DNA of 7,219 bases from Actinomycetes bacterium (GTDB lineage: Bacteria > Actinomycetota > Actinomycetes > Streptosporangiales > Streptosporangiaceae): assembly GCA_025964635.1 (NCBI GenBank), contig JAOPYP010000443.1:1-7219 (forward strand), read 5' to 3'. Made by a program: the position numbers and the translations under genes. Shown piece after piece: positions 1-6,696 of the stretch; positions within the stretch are counted from its first letter, which is position 1; every line of letters starts with the position of its first letter. The notes beneath the pieces are model-generated. The model was not told where the DNA came from. It worked only from the letters and a program-made list of their open reading frames with translations, and ran no database searches.

Positions 1-817
1 GGCAGCCGGGAGTCCCGCCCCCGCCGGGGCGGCCGGGCCGCGGCGGGCGGGCCTCCAGGTCGACCCGGCAAGCATGGCCCCGCTCATCGACGTGGCGTTC
101 CGGCATCCGATCAAGCTGCTCGCGTCGGCGCTGGGCAGCCCGCCCGGGTGGCTGGTCCAGGACGCCCACCAGCGGGGCATCAAAGTGGCGGCGCTGGCCG
201 GCGCCGTGAAACACGCCCGTGCCCACGCCGACGTGGGGGTGGACCTCGTCATCGCGCAGGGCACCGAGGCGGGCGGGCACACCGGGGACGTGAGCACGCT
301 GGTGCTCGTGCCCCAGGTGGTGGACGCGGTCGCGCCGATCCCGGTGCTGGCCGCGGGCGGCATCGCCACCGGCCGCCAGATGGCCGCGTCGCTGGCGCTG
401 GGCGCGGCCGGGGTCTGGTGCGGATCGGTCTGGCTGACGACCCGGGAGTCCGAGACCCCGCCGGCGGTCAAGGAGCGGATGCTGGCCGCCTCGTCCGAGG
501 ACACCGTGCGGACCCGCTCGTTCACCGGCAAGCCGTGCCGGGTGCTGCGCAGCGAGTGGACCAGGGCCTGGGAGGCCCCGGACGCGCCCGCCCCGCTGCC
601 GATGCCGTTGCAGAGCATGCTGTCCGACCGGCCGCGGCGCCGGGTCGAGGCGGTGGCCGAGCGGCCCGGCAGCCCGGCCGTGGACCTGCTCAGCCCGTTC
701 ATCGGCCAGGTCGTGGGGCAGATGAACGCGGTCCGCCCGGCTCGTCAGGTGGTGCTGGACATGGTGGAGGGACTCGTGGACGCCTGGATGACGGTCGATA
801 AGTTCTTGGCTGACTGA
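1..817 (+). CDS. Nitronate monooxygenase-family flavoprotein, 5'-truncated by window edge
   Basis: C-terminal part of a nitronate monooxygenase/2-nitropropane dioxygenase-like protein, an FMN-dependent TIM-barrel enzyme that oxidises alkyl nitronates in characterised members. The frame is open from base 2 to the stop at 815-817 (271 codons), so the methionine at 74 is probably internal. Family members usually have about 320-380 residues, so roughly the first 60-110 are missing. Counting from the codon at 74, visible motifs are ASALGSPP (17-24), AQGTEAGGHTG (61-71, the class I hallmark with the conserved His), the phosphate-binding VLAAGGIATGR (91-101) and GAAGVWCGSVWLT (110-122). These are FMN/phosphate-binding and active-site elements, so the visible part looks intact. 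It lies 38 bp before a crotonase gene on the same strand. Similar proteins occur in actinobacterial acyl-CoA catabolic clusters, where the true reaction may be another flavin redox step (IpdC of cholesterol degradation is one such case). The family is secure; the substrate is unknown. Confidence 0.9.
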   Translation, partial: AAGSPAPAGAAGPRRAGLQVDPASMAPLIDVAFRHPIKLLASALGSPPGWLVQDAHQRGIKVAALAGAVKHARAHADVGVDLVIAQGTEAGGHTGDVSTLVLVPQVVDAVAPIPVLAAGGIATGRQMAASLALGAAGVWCGSVWLTTRESETPPAVKERMLAASSEDTVRTRSFTGKPCRVLRSEWTRAWEAPDAPAPLPMPLQSMLSDRPRRRVEAVAERPGSPAVDLLSPFIGQVVGQMNAVRPARQVVLDMVEGLVDAWMTVDKFLAD

Positions 818-830
818 CAGCTGACTGACA
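809..830 (+). repeat. Perfect 11-bp tandem duplication across the stop of the first gene
   Basis: The unit GCTGACTGACA occurs at 809-819 and again at 820-830, exactly two copies with no mismatch. Matching ends at both borders. The first copy contains the in-frame stop (TGA at 815-817), and the second lies in the 38-bp gap before the crotonase gene. It looks like a small slippage duplication. It does not change the protein, but it moves the stop further from the next ribosome binding site. Confidence 0.85.
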
Positions 831-855
831 TCAGCCCGGAAGGAGCGGCTACGCG

Positions 856-1680
856 ATGGCGCGCGCCGGTGATGAGGGCCTCGGCCTGGAACGCCTCCCC
901 GGCGGGGTGGTCCAGCTGACTATCCGCGGCCGGGACAAGGTCAACAGCCTCAACGAGCAGGACCACCGCGACCTGGCCGGGATCTGGCCGGAACTCAGCG
1001 CCGACCCCGGGGTCCGGGTCGTCGTCGTGACCGGTGAAGGCCGCGCCTTCTGCGCGGGCGGCAACATGGAGATGGAGCAGCGGCTCGCGGGCGACTACGC
1101 AGGCGTGGTGCAGACCCTCACCGAGGCCCGCGATCTCGTGCTGAACATGGTCAACTGCGACAAGCCGATCATCTCGGCCATCAACGGCGGCGCGGCCGGC
1201 GCAGGACTGGCCACCGCGCTGATGGCCGACATCAGCATCATCGGCGAGGACGTCGTGCTGGCCGACGGCCACACCCGGATCGGCATCACCGCCGGGGACC
1301 ACGCGGCGCTGATCTGGCCGCTGCTGTGCGGGATGGCGCGGGCCAAGTACTACCTGCTCACCGGCGACCGGATCGACGGCCGGACGGCCGCGCAGATCGG
1401 GCTGGTCAGCAAGGCGGTCGAGCGGGAGCAGGTGCTGCCGGAGGCGCTGGCCGTGGCGCACCGCCTGGCGGCGGGCCCGCAGATGGCGTTGCGCTGGACC
1501 AAGCACTCGCTCAATCACTGGCTGCGGGCCGCCGGGCCGATCTTCGAGTCGTCGCTGGGCCTGGAGATGATCGGCCTGTTCGGCCCCGATTTCGCCGAGG
1601 GCATCGCGGCCTTCACGGCTAAGCGCGACCCAGTGTTCGGTGCCGCCCCGCCGGCCGCCCCGCAGGGAGACGGGCAATGA
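856..1680 (+). CDS. Enoyl-CoA hydratase/isomerase (crotonase) family protein
   Basis: A 274-residue crotonase-fold protein of normal length. The start at 856 is supported by GGAAGGAG at 838-845, 10 nt upstream. Recognisable elements are VVVVTGEGRAFCAGGN (about 55-70, first oxyanion-hole segment), AINGGAAGAGLATALMADI (about 108-126, second oxyanion-hole loop and helix), RIGITAGDHAALIWPLL (141-157) and the LLTGDRI...IGLVSKAV segment (167-188). The fold binds acyl-CoA thioesters and stabilises an enolate. Aligned by eye to rat mitochondrial enoyl-CoA hydratase, counting from Asp125 of MADI, the positions of catalytic Glu144 and Glu164 are Ala119 and His139. Ordinary hydration of enoyl-CoA is therefore doubtful; an isomerase, hydrolase, decarboxylase or other crotonase reaction is equally possible. 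The gene ends in a 4-bp overlap with the SDR gene, so the two are probably co-translated. Family assignment is firm; the reaction is not. Confidence 0.92.
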   Translation: MARAGDEGLGLERLPGGVVQLTIRGRDKVNSLNEQDHRDLAGIWPELSADPGVRVVVVTGEGRAFCAGGNMEMEQRLAGDYAGVVQTLTEARDLVLNMVNCDKPIISAINGGAAGAGLATALMADISIIGEDVVLADGHTRIGITAGDHAALIWPLLCGMARAKYYLLTGDRIDGRTAAQIGLVSKAVEREQVLPEALAVAHRLAAGPQMALRWTKHSLNHWLRAAGPIFESSLGLEMIGLFGPDFAEGIAAFTAKRDPVFGAAPPAAPQGDGQ

Positions 1681-2441
1681 CCGGCCGGCTGCGCGGCAAG
1701 ACCGCGTTCATCACCGGCGCGGCCTCGGGCATCGGCCGCGCCTCGGCACTGCTGTTCGCCGCCGAGGGCGCCCGGGTCGTGGCGTGCGACATCAACGCCG
1801 GCGGCGAAGACGTGGCACAGGCCATCCGCAAGGCGGGCGGCGACGCTGAGTTCGTCCACGCCGACGTCACCGACGAGCAGGCGGTCGCCCGCGCCTTCGC
1901 CGTGGCCACCGGCCGCTACGGGCCGCCGGACGTGCTGCACAACTGCGCGGGCGGATCGACCGACGACGACGCGGCCGTCGACGAGCTCAGCGCGGACACG
2001 CTCGACCACGTGCTCCGGGTCGACCTCCGGTCCGTGGTCCTGTGCAGCCGGGCCGCTATCCCGCTGATGACCGGCCATGGCGGCGGGTCGATCATCAACA
2101 TGTCCTCGTTCGTGGCCTTCCGCGGCGTCTTCAACATCCACGCCTACATCTCGGCCAAGGGCGCGCTGGTGTCGCTGACCCGGGCCATGGCCGGCCGCTA
2201 CGCCCGGGACCGGATCCGGGTCAACGCGATCGCGCCCGGGATCGCGCTCAGCGACCGCGCCGCGGCCCGGATGGCGTCGGGCAACATCGCCCCGACCCTG
2301 ACCTTCCGCTTCGAGGACTACCCCTTCGCCACCGGCAGCCCGGAGGACATCGCGAACGTCGCCCTGTTCCTGGCCTCCGACGAATCCCGCATGATCAGCG
2401 CGCAGACGATCGTGGCTGACGGCGGACTGAGCTCCTACTGA
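1677..2441 (+). CDS. Short-chain dehydrogenase/reductase (classical SDR), probably NAD(H)-dependent
   Basis: A 254-residue classical SDR, a Rossmann-fold oxidoreductase acting on alcohol/ketone pairs, here probably a hydroxyacyl or ketoacyl intermediate. Motifs are TGAASGIG (13-20, dinucleotide binding), Asp38 closing the second strand (usually favours NAD over NADP), ADV (62-64), NCAG (89-92), Ser144, and Tyr157-x3-Lys161 in AYISAKGA. The C-terminal RVNAIAPG (181-188) and VADGG (246-250) are typical. By spacing to Tyr157, the fourth tetrad residue (Asn110 in E. coli FabG) is Asp116. The start ATG at 1677 overlaps the crotonase stop as ATGA, and AGGGAG at 1664-1669 is a well-placed ribosome binding site. 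The loop after PG (about 189-215) determines substrate in this family and resembles no specific enzyme I can name. A 3-hydroxyacyl-CoA or 3-hydroxybutyrate-type dehydrogenase would suit the acetoacetyl-CoA synthetase downstream, but that is inference. Confidence 0.92.
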   Translation: MTGRLRGKTAFITGAASGIGRASALLFAAEGARVVACDINAGGEDVAQAIRKAGGDAEFVHADVTDEQAVARAFAVATGRYGPPDVLHNCAGGSTDDDAAVDELSADTLDHVLRVDLRSVVLCSRAAIPLMTGHGGGSIINMSSFVAFRGVFNIHAYISAKGALVSLTRAMAGRYARDRIRVNAIAPGIALSDRAAARMASGNIAPTLTFRFEDYPFATGSPEDIANVALFLASDESRMISAQTIVADGGLSSY

Positions 2442-2464
2442 CCTTCGGCCTGGAGGAGATTGCC

Positions 2465-4498
2465 ATGACGACCGTGGCCGCGCGTGCCGGTGAGACAAGG
2501 CCCGGGGAGATCCTCTGGCGGCCCCCGGCGGACGTGCTCACGTCCTCCGCTATGGGCCGCTACCTGACCTGGCTCGAGCAGGCCCGGGGGCTGAGCTTCG
2601 GCCACGATTACCACGCGCTGTGGCGCTGGTCCACCAGCGACCTGGCCGGGTTCTGGGGGTCGCTGGCCGACTACATGGGGGTGCGGTTCCACGACCAGCC
2701 CGCCGCGGTGCTCACCGACGTGACGATGCCCGGCACGAACTGGTTCCCGGGCGCCACGCTCAACTTCGCCGAGCACGCGCTGGCCGGGCCGCCGGAGGCC
2801 ACCGTCGTGGTGGCCCGCTCCGAGACCCGCCCGCGGATCGAGCTGACCCGCGGTGAGCTGCGCGCGCGGGTCGCGTCGCTGCGGGCGGCGCTACGGGGCC
2901 TCGGGGTCGGGCCGGGCGACCGGGTCGCCGCCTACCTGCCCAACATCCCGGAAGCGCTGATCACCCTCTACGCCGCCGCGAGCCTGGGCGCCATCTTCAC
3001 CTGCTGCGCCCCGGAGTCCGGGACCAGGAGCGTGATCAGCCGCATCGGGCAGGTCGGGCCGGCCGTACTGGTCACCGTGGACGGCTACGTGTACGGCGGC
3101 CAGCGGTACGACCGGACCGCCGAGGTGGCGGCCATCCGGGCGGCCGTGCCCAGCATCCGCACTACCGTCGCGGTGCCGTACCTGGAGCGCGTCAACACCG
3201 TGCCGGACTCCGTGGACTGGCACGATCTCATGGCCCAGCCGGCCGAGCTGGAGTTCGCGGCCGTGCCGTTCGCGCATCCGCTCTACATCGTGTACTCGTC
3301 CGGGACGACCGGCCGCCCCAAGGCGATCGTTCACGGTCACGGCGGCATCCTGCTGGAACACCTCAAGCTGTTCCTGCTGCACGATGACCTGGGCCCGGCC
3401 GACCGCTGGTTCTGGTATTCCTCCACCAACTGGATGGCGTGGAACTATGGCGCGTCAGTACTGCTGGGCGGGGGTTCGTTGCTGATCTTTGACGGTCACC
3501 CGATGCGGCCGGAACTCGCGGATTACTGGCGGATGGTGGGCGACGAGGGGGTGACCTGCCTGGGCACGTCACCGGGCTTCCTGCTGGCCTGCCAGAAGGA
3601 GGGCCTTGTGCCCCGGCAGGCCGCGGACCTGAGCGCGCTGCGCACCATCAACTGCGGCGGCGCGCCGCTCACCGCCGACGGCTTCCGCTGGGTCTACCGT
3701 GCGGTCACGCCGGATGGGTACCTCGGCTCGGGCAGCGGGGGGACCGACGTGGCCTCGTCGTTCGTGTCCGGCTGCCGGCTGCTGCCGGTCCGCGCCGGGG
3801 AGATCGCGTGCCGGCTCCTCGGCGTGGACGCGCAGGCCTTCAGCGACGCCGGGCAGCTGGTCGTGGGGGAGCGCGGGGAACTCGTGATCCGCCAGCCGAT
3901 GCCGTCCATGCCGGTGGGGTTCTGGGGCGACACCGGCGGGGGGCGCCTCTTCGGCACCTACTTCGAGCGGTTCCCCGGGGTCTGGTGCCACGGTGACTGG
4001 GTCACGTTCAGCGCGCACGGCAGCTGCCAGGTGACGGGCCGGTCGGACGCCACGCTGAACCGCGGCGGCGTGCGCCTGGGCACGAGCGAGTTCTACGCGG
4101 TGATCGACGAGATCGAGGAACTCAGCGACAGCCTGGTCGTCCATCTAGAGGACGCTAACGGTGGGCCCGGCCAGCTCATCTTGTTCGTGGCCACCCGGGA
4201 CGGGGCCAGCCTGACCGGGGAGGCTGCGGCGCGGATCCGTTCGCTGCTGCGTGAGGAATTGTCGCCGCGGCATCAGCCGGACCTGGTCCGTCAGGTCGCC
4301 GCGATCCCGCGTACGCTGACCGGCAAACGGATGGAGGTGCCGGTGAAGAGAGTGCTGCTGGATCCTGGGGCGGCCCCGGCCGAGCCGGGCGAGGCCGATG
4401 CCCTGGCGGAGTTCCGGGACCTGGGACGCCAGCTGGCCGCGGCCGGGGACGGCGCGCGGCGCGGCACACGGAATGCGAGTGCACCGCGTGGGACCTGA
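2465..4498 (+). CDS. Acetoacetyl-CoA synthetase (acetoacetate--CoA ligase)
   Basis: A 677-residue member of the ANL adenylating superfamily, matching acetoacetate--CoA ligase (EC 6.2.1.16): ATP, acetoacetate and CoA give acetoacetyl-CoA, AMP and pyrophosphate in the cytosol. An acetyl-CoA synthetase-type N-terminal domain covers about 45-105. The core has the ATP-binding loop YSSGTTGRPK (277-286), GSGSGGTDV (421-429), GVWCHGDWV (505-513, Asp511) and GRSDATLNRGGVR (525-537). The C-terminal domain has RTLTGKRMEVPVKR (616-629), with Lys621 as the likely adenylation lysine. The EVPVKR ending, the VDGYVYGGQRYDR segment (205-217) and QPMPSMPVGFW (477-487) are characteristic of this enzyme rather than acetyl-CoA synthetase. 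The start is set by GGAGGAG (2452-2458), 6 nt upstream. The protein is slightly longer than usual because of a low-complexity tail after about 640 that overlaps the next gene. It probably feeds free acetoacetate into thiolysis or biosynthesis. Confidence 0.93.
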   Translation: MTTVAARAGETRPGEILWRPPADVLTSSAMGRYLTWLEQARGLSFGHDYHALWRWSTSDLAGFWGSLADYMGVRFHDQPAAVLTDVTMPGTNWFPGATLNFAEHALAGPPEATVVVARSETRPRIELTRGELRARVASLRAALRGLGVGPGDRVAAYLPNIPEALITLYAAASLGAIFTCCAPESGTRSVISRIGQVGPAVLVTVDGYVYGGQRYDRTAEVAAIRAAVPSIRTTVAVPYLERVNTVPDSVDWHDLMAQPAELEFAAVPFAHPLYIVYSSGTTGRPKAIVHGHGGILLEHLKLFLLHDDLGPADRWFWYSSTNWMAWNYGASVLLGGGSLLIFDGHPMRPELADYWRMVGDEGVTCLGTSPGFLLACQKEGLVPRQAADLSALRTINCGGAPLTADGFRWVYRAVTPDGYLGSGSGGTDVASSFVSGCRLLPVRAGEIACRLLGVDAQAFSDAGQLVVGERGELVIRQPMPSMPVGFWGDTGGGRLFGTYFERFPGVWCHGDWVTFSAHGSCQVTGRSDATLNRGGVRLGTSEFYAVIDEIEELSDSLVVHLEDANGGPGQLILFVATRDGASLTGEAAARIRSLLREELSPRHQPDLVRQVAAIPRTLTGKRMEVPVKRVLLDPGAAPAEPGEADALAEFRDLGRQLAAAGDGARRGTRNASAPRGT

Positions 4499-5522
4499 CG
4501 TCTCGACCCGCGACAACTGGACCGAGCCCGGCAGCTTTGAGGTCGCGCCCGGCGTCTACCGGATACCGCTGCCGCTGCCCAACGACGGCCTGCGCGCCGT
4601 GAACGTGTACGCACTGGTCCACGGCGGCGACCTGGTGCTGATCGACTCCGGGTGGGCGATCGCCGATGCCCGGGGCGTGCTCGACGGGGGCCTGGGCGCG
4701 CTCGGCTGCTCGGCCGGCGACGTGCGCCGGATCCTGGTCACGCACGTGCACCGGGACCACTACACGCAGGCCGTCTACCTGCGGCGCGAGTTCGGCACCC
4801 GGGTCAGCCTGGGCGCCGGTGAGCGGGAGTCGCTGCAGGTCTCCATGGACCCGCACCGTGCCCCTATGCAGAACCAGCTCCGGTACCTCCGGCTGCTCGG
4901 CGCGGGCGAGCTCGCCGACCAGATGGCCAAGCTCCAGGGCCCCCGTGACCCGTACAAGACGGGCTGGGAAGCGCCGGACGACTGGCTCCGGGACGGCGAG
5001 GTGATCGAGCACGCCGGCCGCACCCTCGACGTAGTGGCCACCCCCGGGCACACCCGCGGCCACGTGGTGTTCCACGACACCGGCGGCCAGCTGCTGTTCG
5101 CGGGCGATCATGTGCTGCCGACCATCACGCCGTCGATCGGGTTCGAGCCGGTGCTGTCCGATGACCCGCTCGGGGCGTTCCTGGGCTCGCTGACCCTGAT
5201 GCGGTCCCGGCCGGACGCGCGGCTGCTCCCCGCGCACGGCCCGGTCACCGGGAGCACCCACGCGAGGGTGGACGAGCTCGTCGCGCACCACGGCGCCCGG
5301 CTCGACGAGACCGAGGCGGCCATCCGCGGGGGCGCCCAGACCACGCCCGAGGCTGCCGCCGTGCTGCGCTGGACCCGGCGTGGCCGGGCCCTGGCCGACC
5401 TGGACCCGTTCAACCAGATGCTGGCCATCAGCGAGACCGCCGCGCACCTGCAGCTGCTGGCCGCGCAGGGCCGGGTGACCAGGTACGAGGCCGACGGGCT
5501 GCGGTACTACCTGCCCGCCTGA
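4473..5522 (+). CDS. MBL-fold (metallo-beta-lactamase superfamily) hydrolase, LACTB2-like
   Basis: A 349-residue metal-dependent hydrolase from the ATG at 4473. The zinc-site set is complete: HVHRDH (91-96), His193 in TPGHTRGH, Asp212 in AGDH and His255 in PAHG, plus the supporting LIDSG (56-60). The C-terminal part (about 265-349), including an AISETAAHLQLL segment (318-329), resembles the winged-helix tail of LACTB2-like MBL hydrolases. No signal peptide is seen, so it is probably cytosolic. The start is uncertain: the frame opens at an ATG at 4398 without a ribosome binding site, and GTG codons at 4479 and 4488 are alternatives. I chose 4473 because the family-like sequence begins soon after it and the overlap with the synthetase gene is then only 26 bp. 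No strong Shine-Dalgarno is visible, so translation may be coupled. MBL proteins hydrolyse thioesters, lactones, phosphodiesters and other bonds. An acyl-CoA thioesterase-like role fits the operon but is only inference. Confidence 0.88.
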   Translation: MRVHRVGPDVSTRDNWTEPGSFEVAPGVYRIPLPLPNDGLRAVNVYALVHGGDLVLIDSGWAIADARGVLDGGLGALGCSAGDVRRILVTHVHRDHYTQAVYLRREFGTRVSLGAGERESLQVSMDPHRAPMQNQLRYLRLLGAGELADQMAKLQGPRDPYKTGWEAPDDWLRDGEVIEHAGRTLDVVATPGHTRGHVVFHDTGGQLLFAGDHVLPTITPSIGFEPVLSDDPLGAFLGSLTLMRSRPDARLLPAHGPVTGSTHARVDELVAHHGARLDETEAAIRGGAQTTPEAAAVLRWTRRGRALADLDPFNQMLAISETAAHLQLLAAQGRVTRYEADGLRYYLPA

Positions 5523-5660
5523 CCGGGCGGCGTGGACCCGCGCCACGGGCCAGCCCTCGTCGTACTCGGCGCGGGCCGCGGCCGGTGGCCGGGCGGGACG
5601 GTTCGCGCGGCAGCTCGAGGATGCGCCGGCGCCCCGCTGCGGGTCCCCCGGTCGCGGTGC
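5523..5660. other. Convergent intergenic region (138 bp) between MBL hydrolase and LigD-type gene
   Basis: Both flanking genes end here, so terminators would be expected. I see only weak candidates. One is a short stem, CGTGG at 5531-5535 with CCACG at 5543-5547, just after the hydrolase stop. Another is a 7-bp match, GGTCGCG at 5650-5656 with CGCGACC at 5685-5691, around the stop codon of the minus-strand gene. Neither is followed by a T-run. No convincing gene is present. Confidence 0.45.
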
Positions 5661-6635
5661 TCAGGGCTTCCTGGCCCGGCTGGGCGCGACCCGCGGCGGC
5701 TCGCCGGGCTGCTTCGGGTACACCGGCGGCCAGGGCGCGTCCAGCAGCCCGGCGGCGAGGTCCCGTTCGCTCATGGCCAGCAACGGCTCCAGCGACTGCG
5801 GCGCGTCGTTCATCCCCCGCCACGGGTCGCCGGTGCCGGCCAGCCGCCCGGAGAGGGTTGCCACCGTGAACTGGTCCGGGTGGATGACGTCTATCTCGTC
5901 CCAGGCCAGCGGGGTGGACACCTGCGCGCCGGGCCGCGCGCGGACCGACCACGCGCCGAACACCGTCTTGTGCGGCGCGTTCTGGTTGTAGTCCACGAAC
6001 ACCCGCCGGCCGCGTTCCTCTTTCCACCAGGCGGCCGTGACGAGGTCGGGCCGCCGGCGTTCCAGCTCGCGGGCGACGGCCACGGCCGCCGCGCGGACCT
6101 GGTAGGAATCCCAGCGCGGCTCCAGCCGGACGTACACGTGCAGGCCGCGGTTCCCGGTCGTCTTGGGATAGCCGGTGATGCCCGCCTCGGTGAGCAGCCG
6201 CTCGAGCTCCCGGGCGGCCTCCTGGATCTGCGGGAAGACCACGCCGGGGGTCGGGTCGAGGTCGATCCGCAGCTCGTCGGTGTGCCCGGGGTCGTCAGCC
6301 AGGTACGGCCACACGTGAAAGCCCAGGCAGCCGAGGTTGACCGCCCACAGCACGTGATCGGTGTCCGCGGCCACCAGGGCCTGGGATGTCGTGCCGTTGG
6401 GCGTGGACACCGTCGTGGTCTGCAGCCAGTCCGGGGCGTTCTTGGGCACCCGCTTCTGGAAGAACGACGGGCCGCCGGCCCCCTCCGGGAAGCGCTGGAG
6501 CAGCACCGGCCGCCCCCCCATGGTGCGCATCAGGGGCTCGGCGACCCGCAGGTAGTGCTCGGCCAGATCAGCCTTGGTCTCACCGCGCTCGGGGAAGAGC
6601 ACCTTGTCCGGGTGGGTGATGAGGCCGCTGCGCAT
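5661..6635 (-). CDS. Stand-alone LigD polymerase/primase domain protein (NHEJ)
   Basis: A 324-residue archaeo-eukaryotic primase-like polymerase of the LigD PolDom family, which in bacterial non-homologous end joining extends and fills DNA ends with (ribo)nucleotides, working with Ku and an ATP-dependent ligase. Visible elements are THPDKVLFP (7-15), FHVWP (106-110), the metal-binding pair Asp125/Asp127 in RIDLDP, GNRGLHVYV (161-169), Asp215 in VFVDYNQN and the following APHKTVFGAWSVRA (220-233). The spacing of the three aspartates matches, as I recall it, Asp137/Asp139/Asp227 of M. tuberculosis LigD. Lys11 and Lys21 match the spacing of its 5'-phosphate-binding lysines 16 and 26. No ligase or phosphoesterase domain is attached, and the length is that of the domain alone plus a short basic tail. 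AGGA (minus strand, 6650-6647) lies 11 nt before the ATG. It converges on the catabolic operon and diverges from the DinB-like gene. No Ku gene is in view. Confidence 0.93.
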   Translation of the reverse strand: MRSGLITHPDKVLFPERGETKADLAEHYLRVAEPLMRTMGGRPVLLQRFPEGAGGPSFFQKRVPKNAPDWLQTTTVSTPNGTTSQALVAADTDHVLWAVNLGCLGFHVWPYLADDPGHTDELRIDLDPTPGVVFPQIQEAARELERLLTEAGITGYPKTTGNRGLHVYVRLEPRWDSYQVRAAAVAVARELERRRPDLVTAAWWKEERGRRVFVDYNQNAPHKTVFGAWSVRARPGAQVSTPLAWDEIDVIHPDQFTVATLSGRLAGTGDPWRGMNDAPQSLEPLLAMSERDLAAGLLDAPWPPVYPKQPGEPPRVAPSRARKP

Positions 6636-6670
6636 GGGTGTCTCATTCCTGGGCGGGAACCGTCCTGACC

Positions 6671-6676
6671 AGGCTA
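6671..6676 (-). promoter_or_regulatory. Possible -10 element for the LigD-type gene
   Basis: On the minus strand this reads TAGCCT, a fit to the actinobacterial TANNNT -10 pattern, 35 nt upstream of the ATG. Transcription from it would give a leader of roughly 28 nt containing the AGGA site. No good -35 box is visible; its expected place overlaps the edge of the palindrome at 6697-6712. Judged by eye from a short motif only. Confidence 0.25.
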
Positions 6677-6696
6677 CTCATGCCGTGCACGCCGCC

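Noticed and set aside
745..1677. Long minus-strand open frame opposite the crotonase gene
   Set aside because: It is antisense to a clear crotonase gene; its translation is rich in Arg, Gly, Asp and His with no recognisable domain, as expected for shadow frames in high-GC coding DNA.
1515..2498. Minus-strand 327-residue open frame opposite the SDR gene
   Set aside because: It shadows the well-supported SDR and has no family motif or ribosome binding site that I can see.
4176..5546. Minus-strand 456-residue open frame opposite the MBL hydrolase gene
   Set aside because: The opposite strand has a complete zinc-ligand set and normal MBL architecture; this frame is low complexity and crosses a gene boundary.
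5623..5632. 10-bp palindrome GCGCCGGCGC in the convergent gap
   Set aside because: Alternating GC palindromes of this size are expected by chance at this base composition, and no loop or T-run supports a terminator.
5428..6027. Minus-strand 199-residue open frame spanning the convergent gap
   Set aside because: It runs in another frame through the LigD-type gene, the intergenic gap and the hydrolase 3' end, with no domain; it is a shadow frame.
5532..6668. Plus-strand 378-residue open frame opposite the LigD-type gene
   Set aside because: It is antisense to a gene with all PolDom catalytic residues; its own translation shows only compositionally biased sequence.
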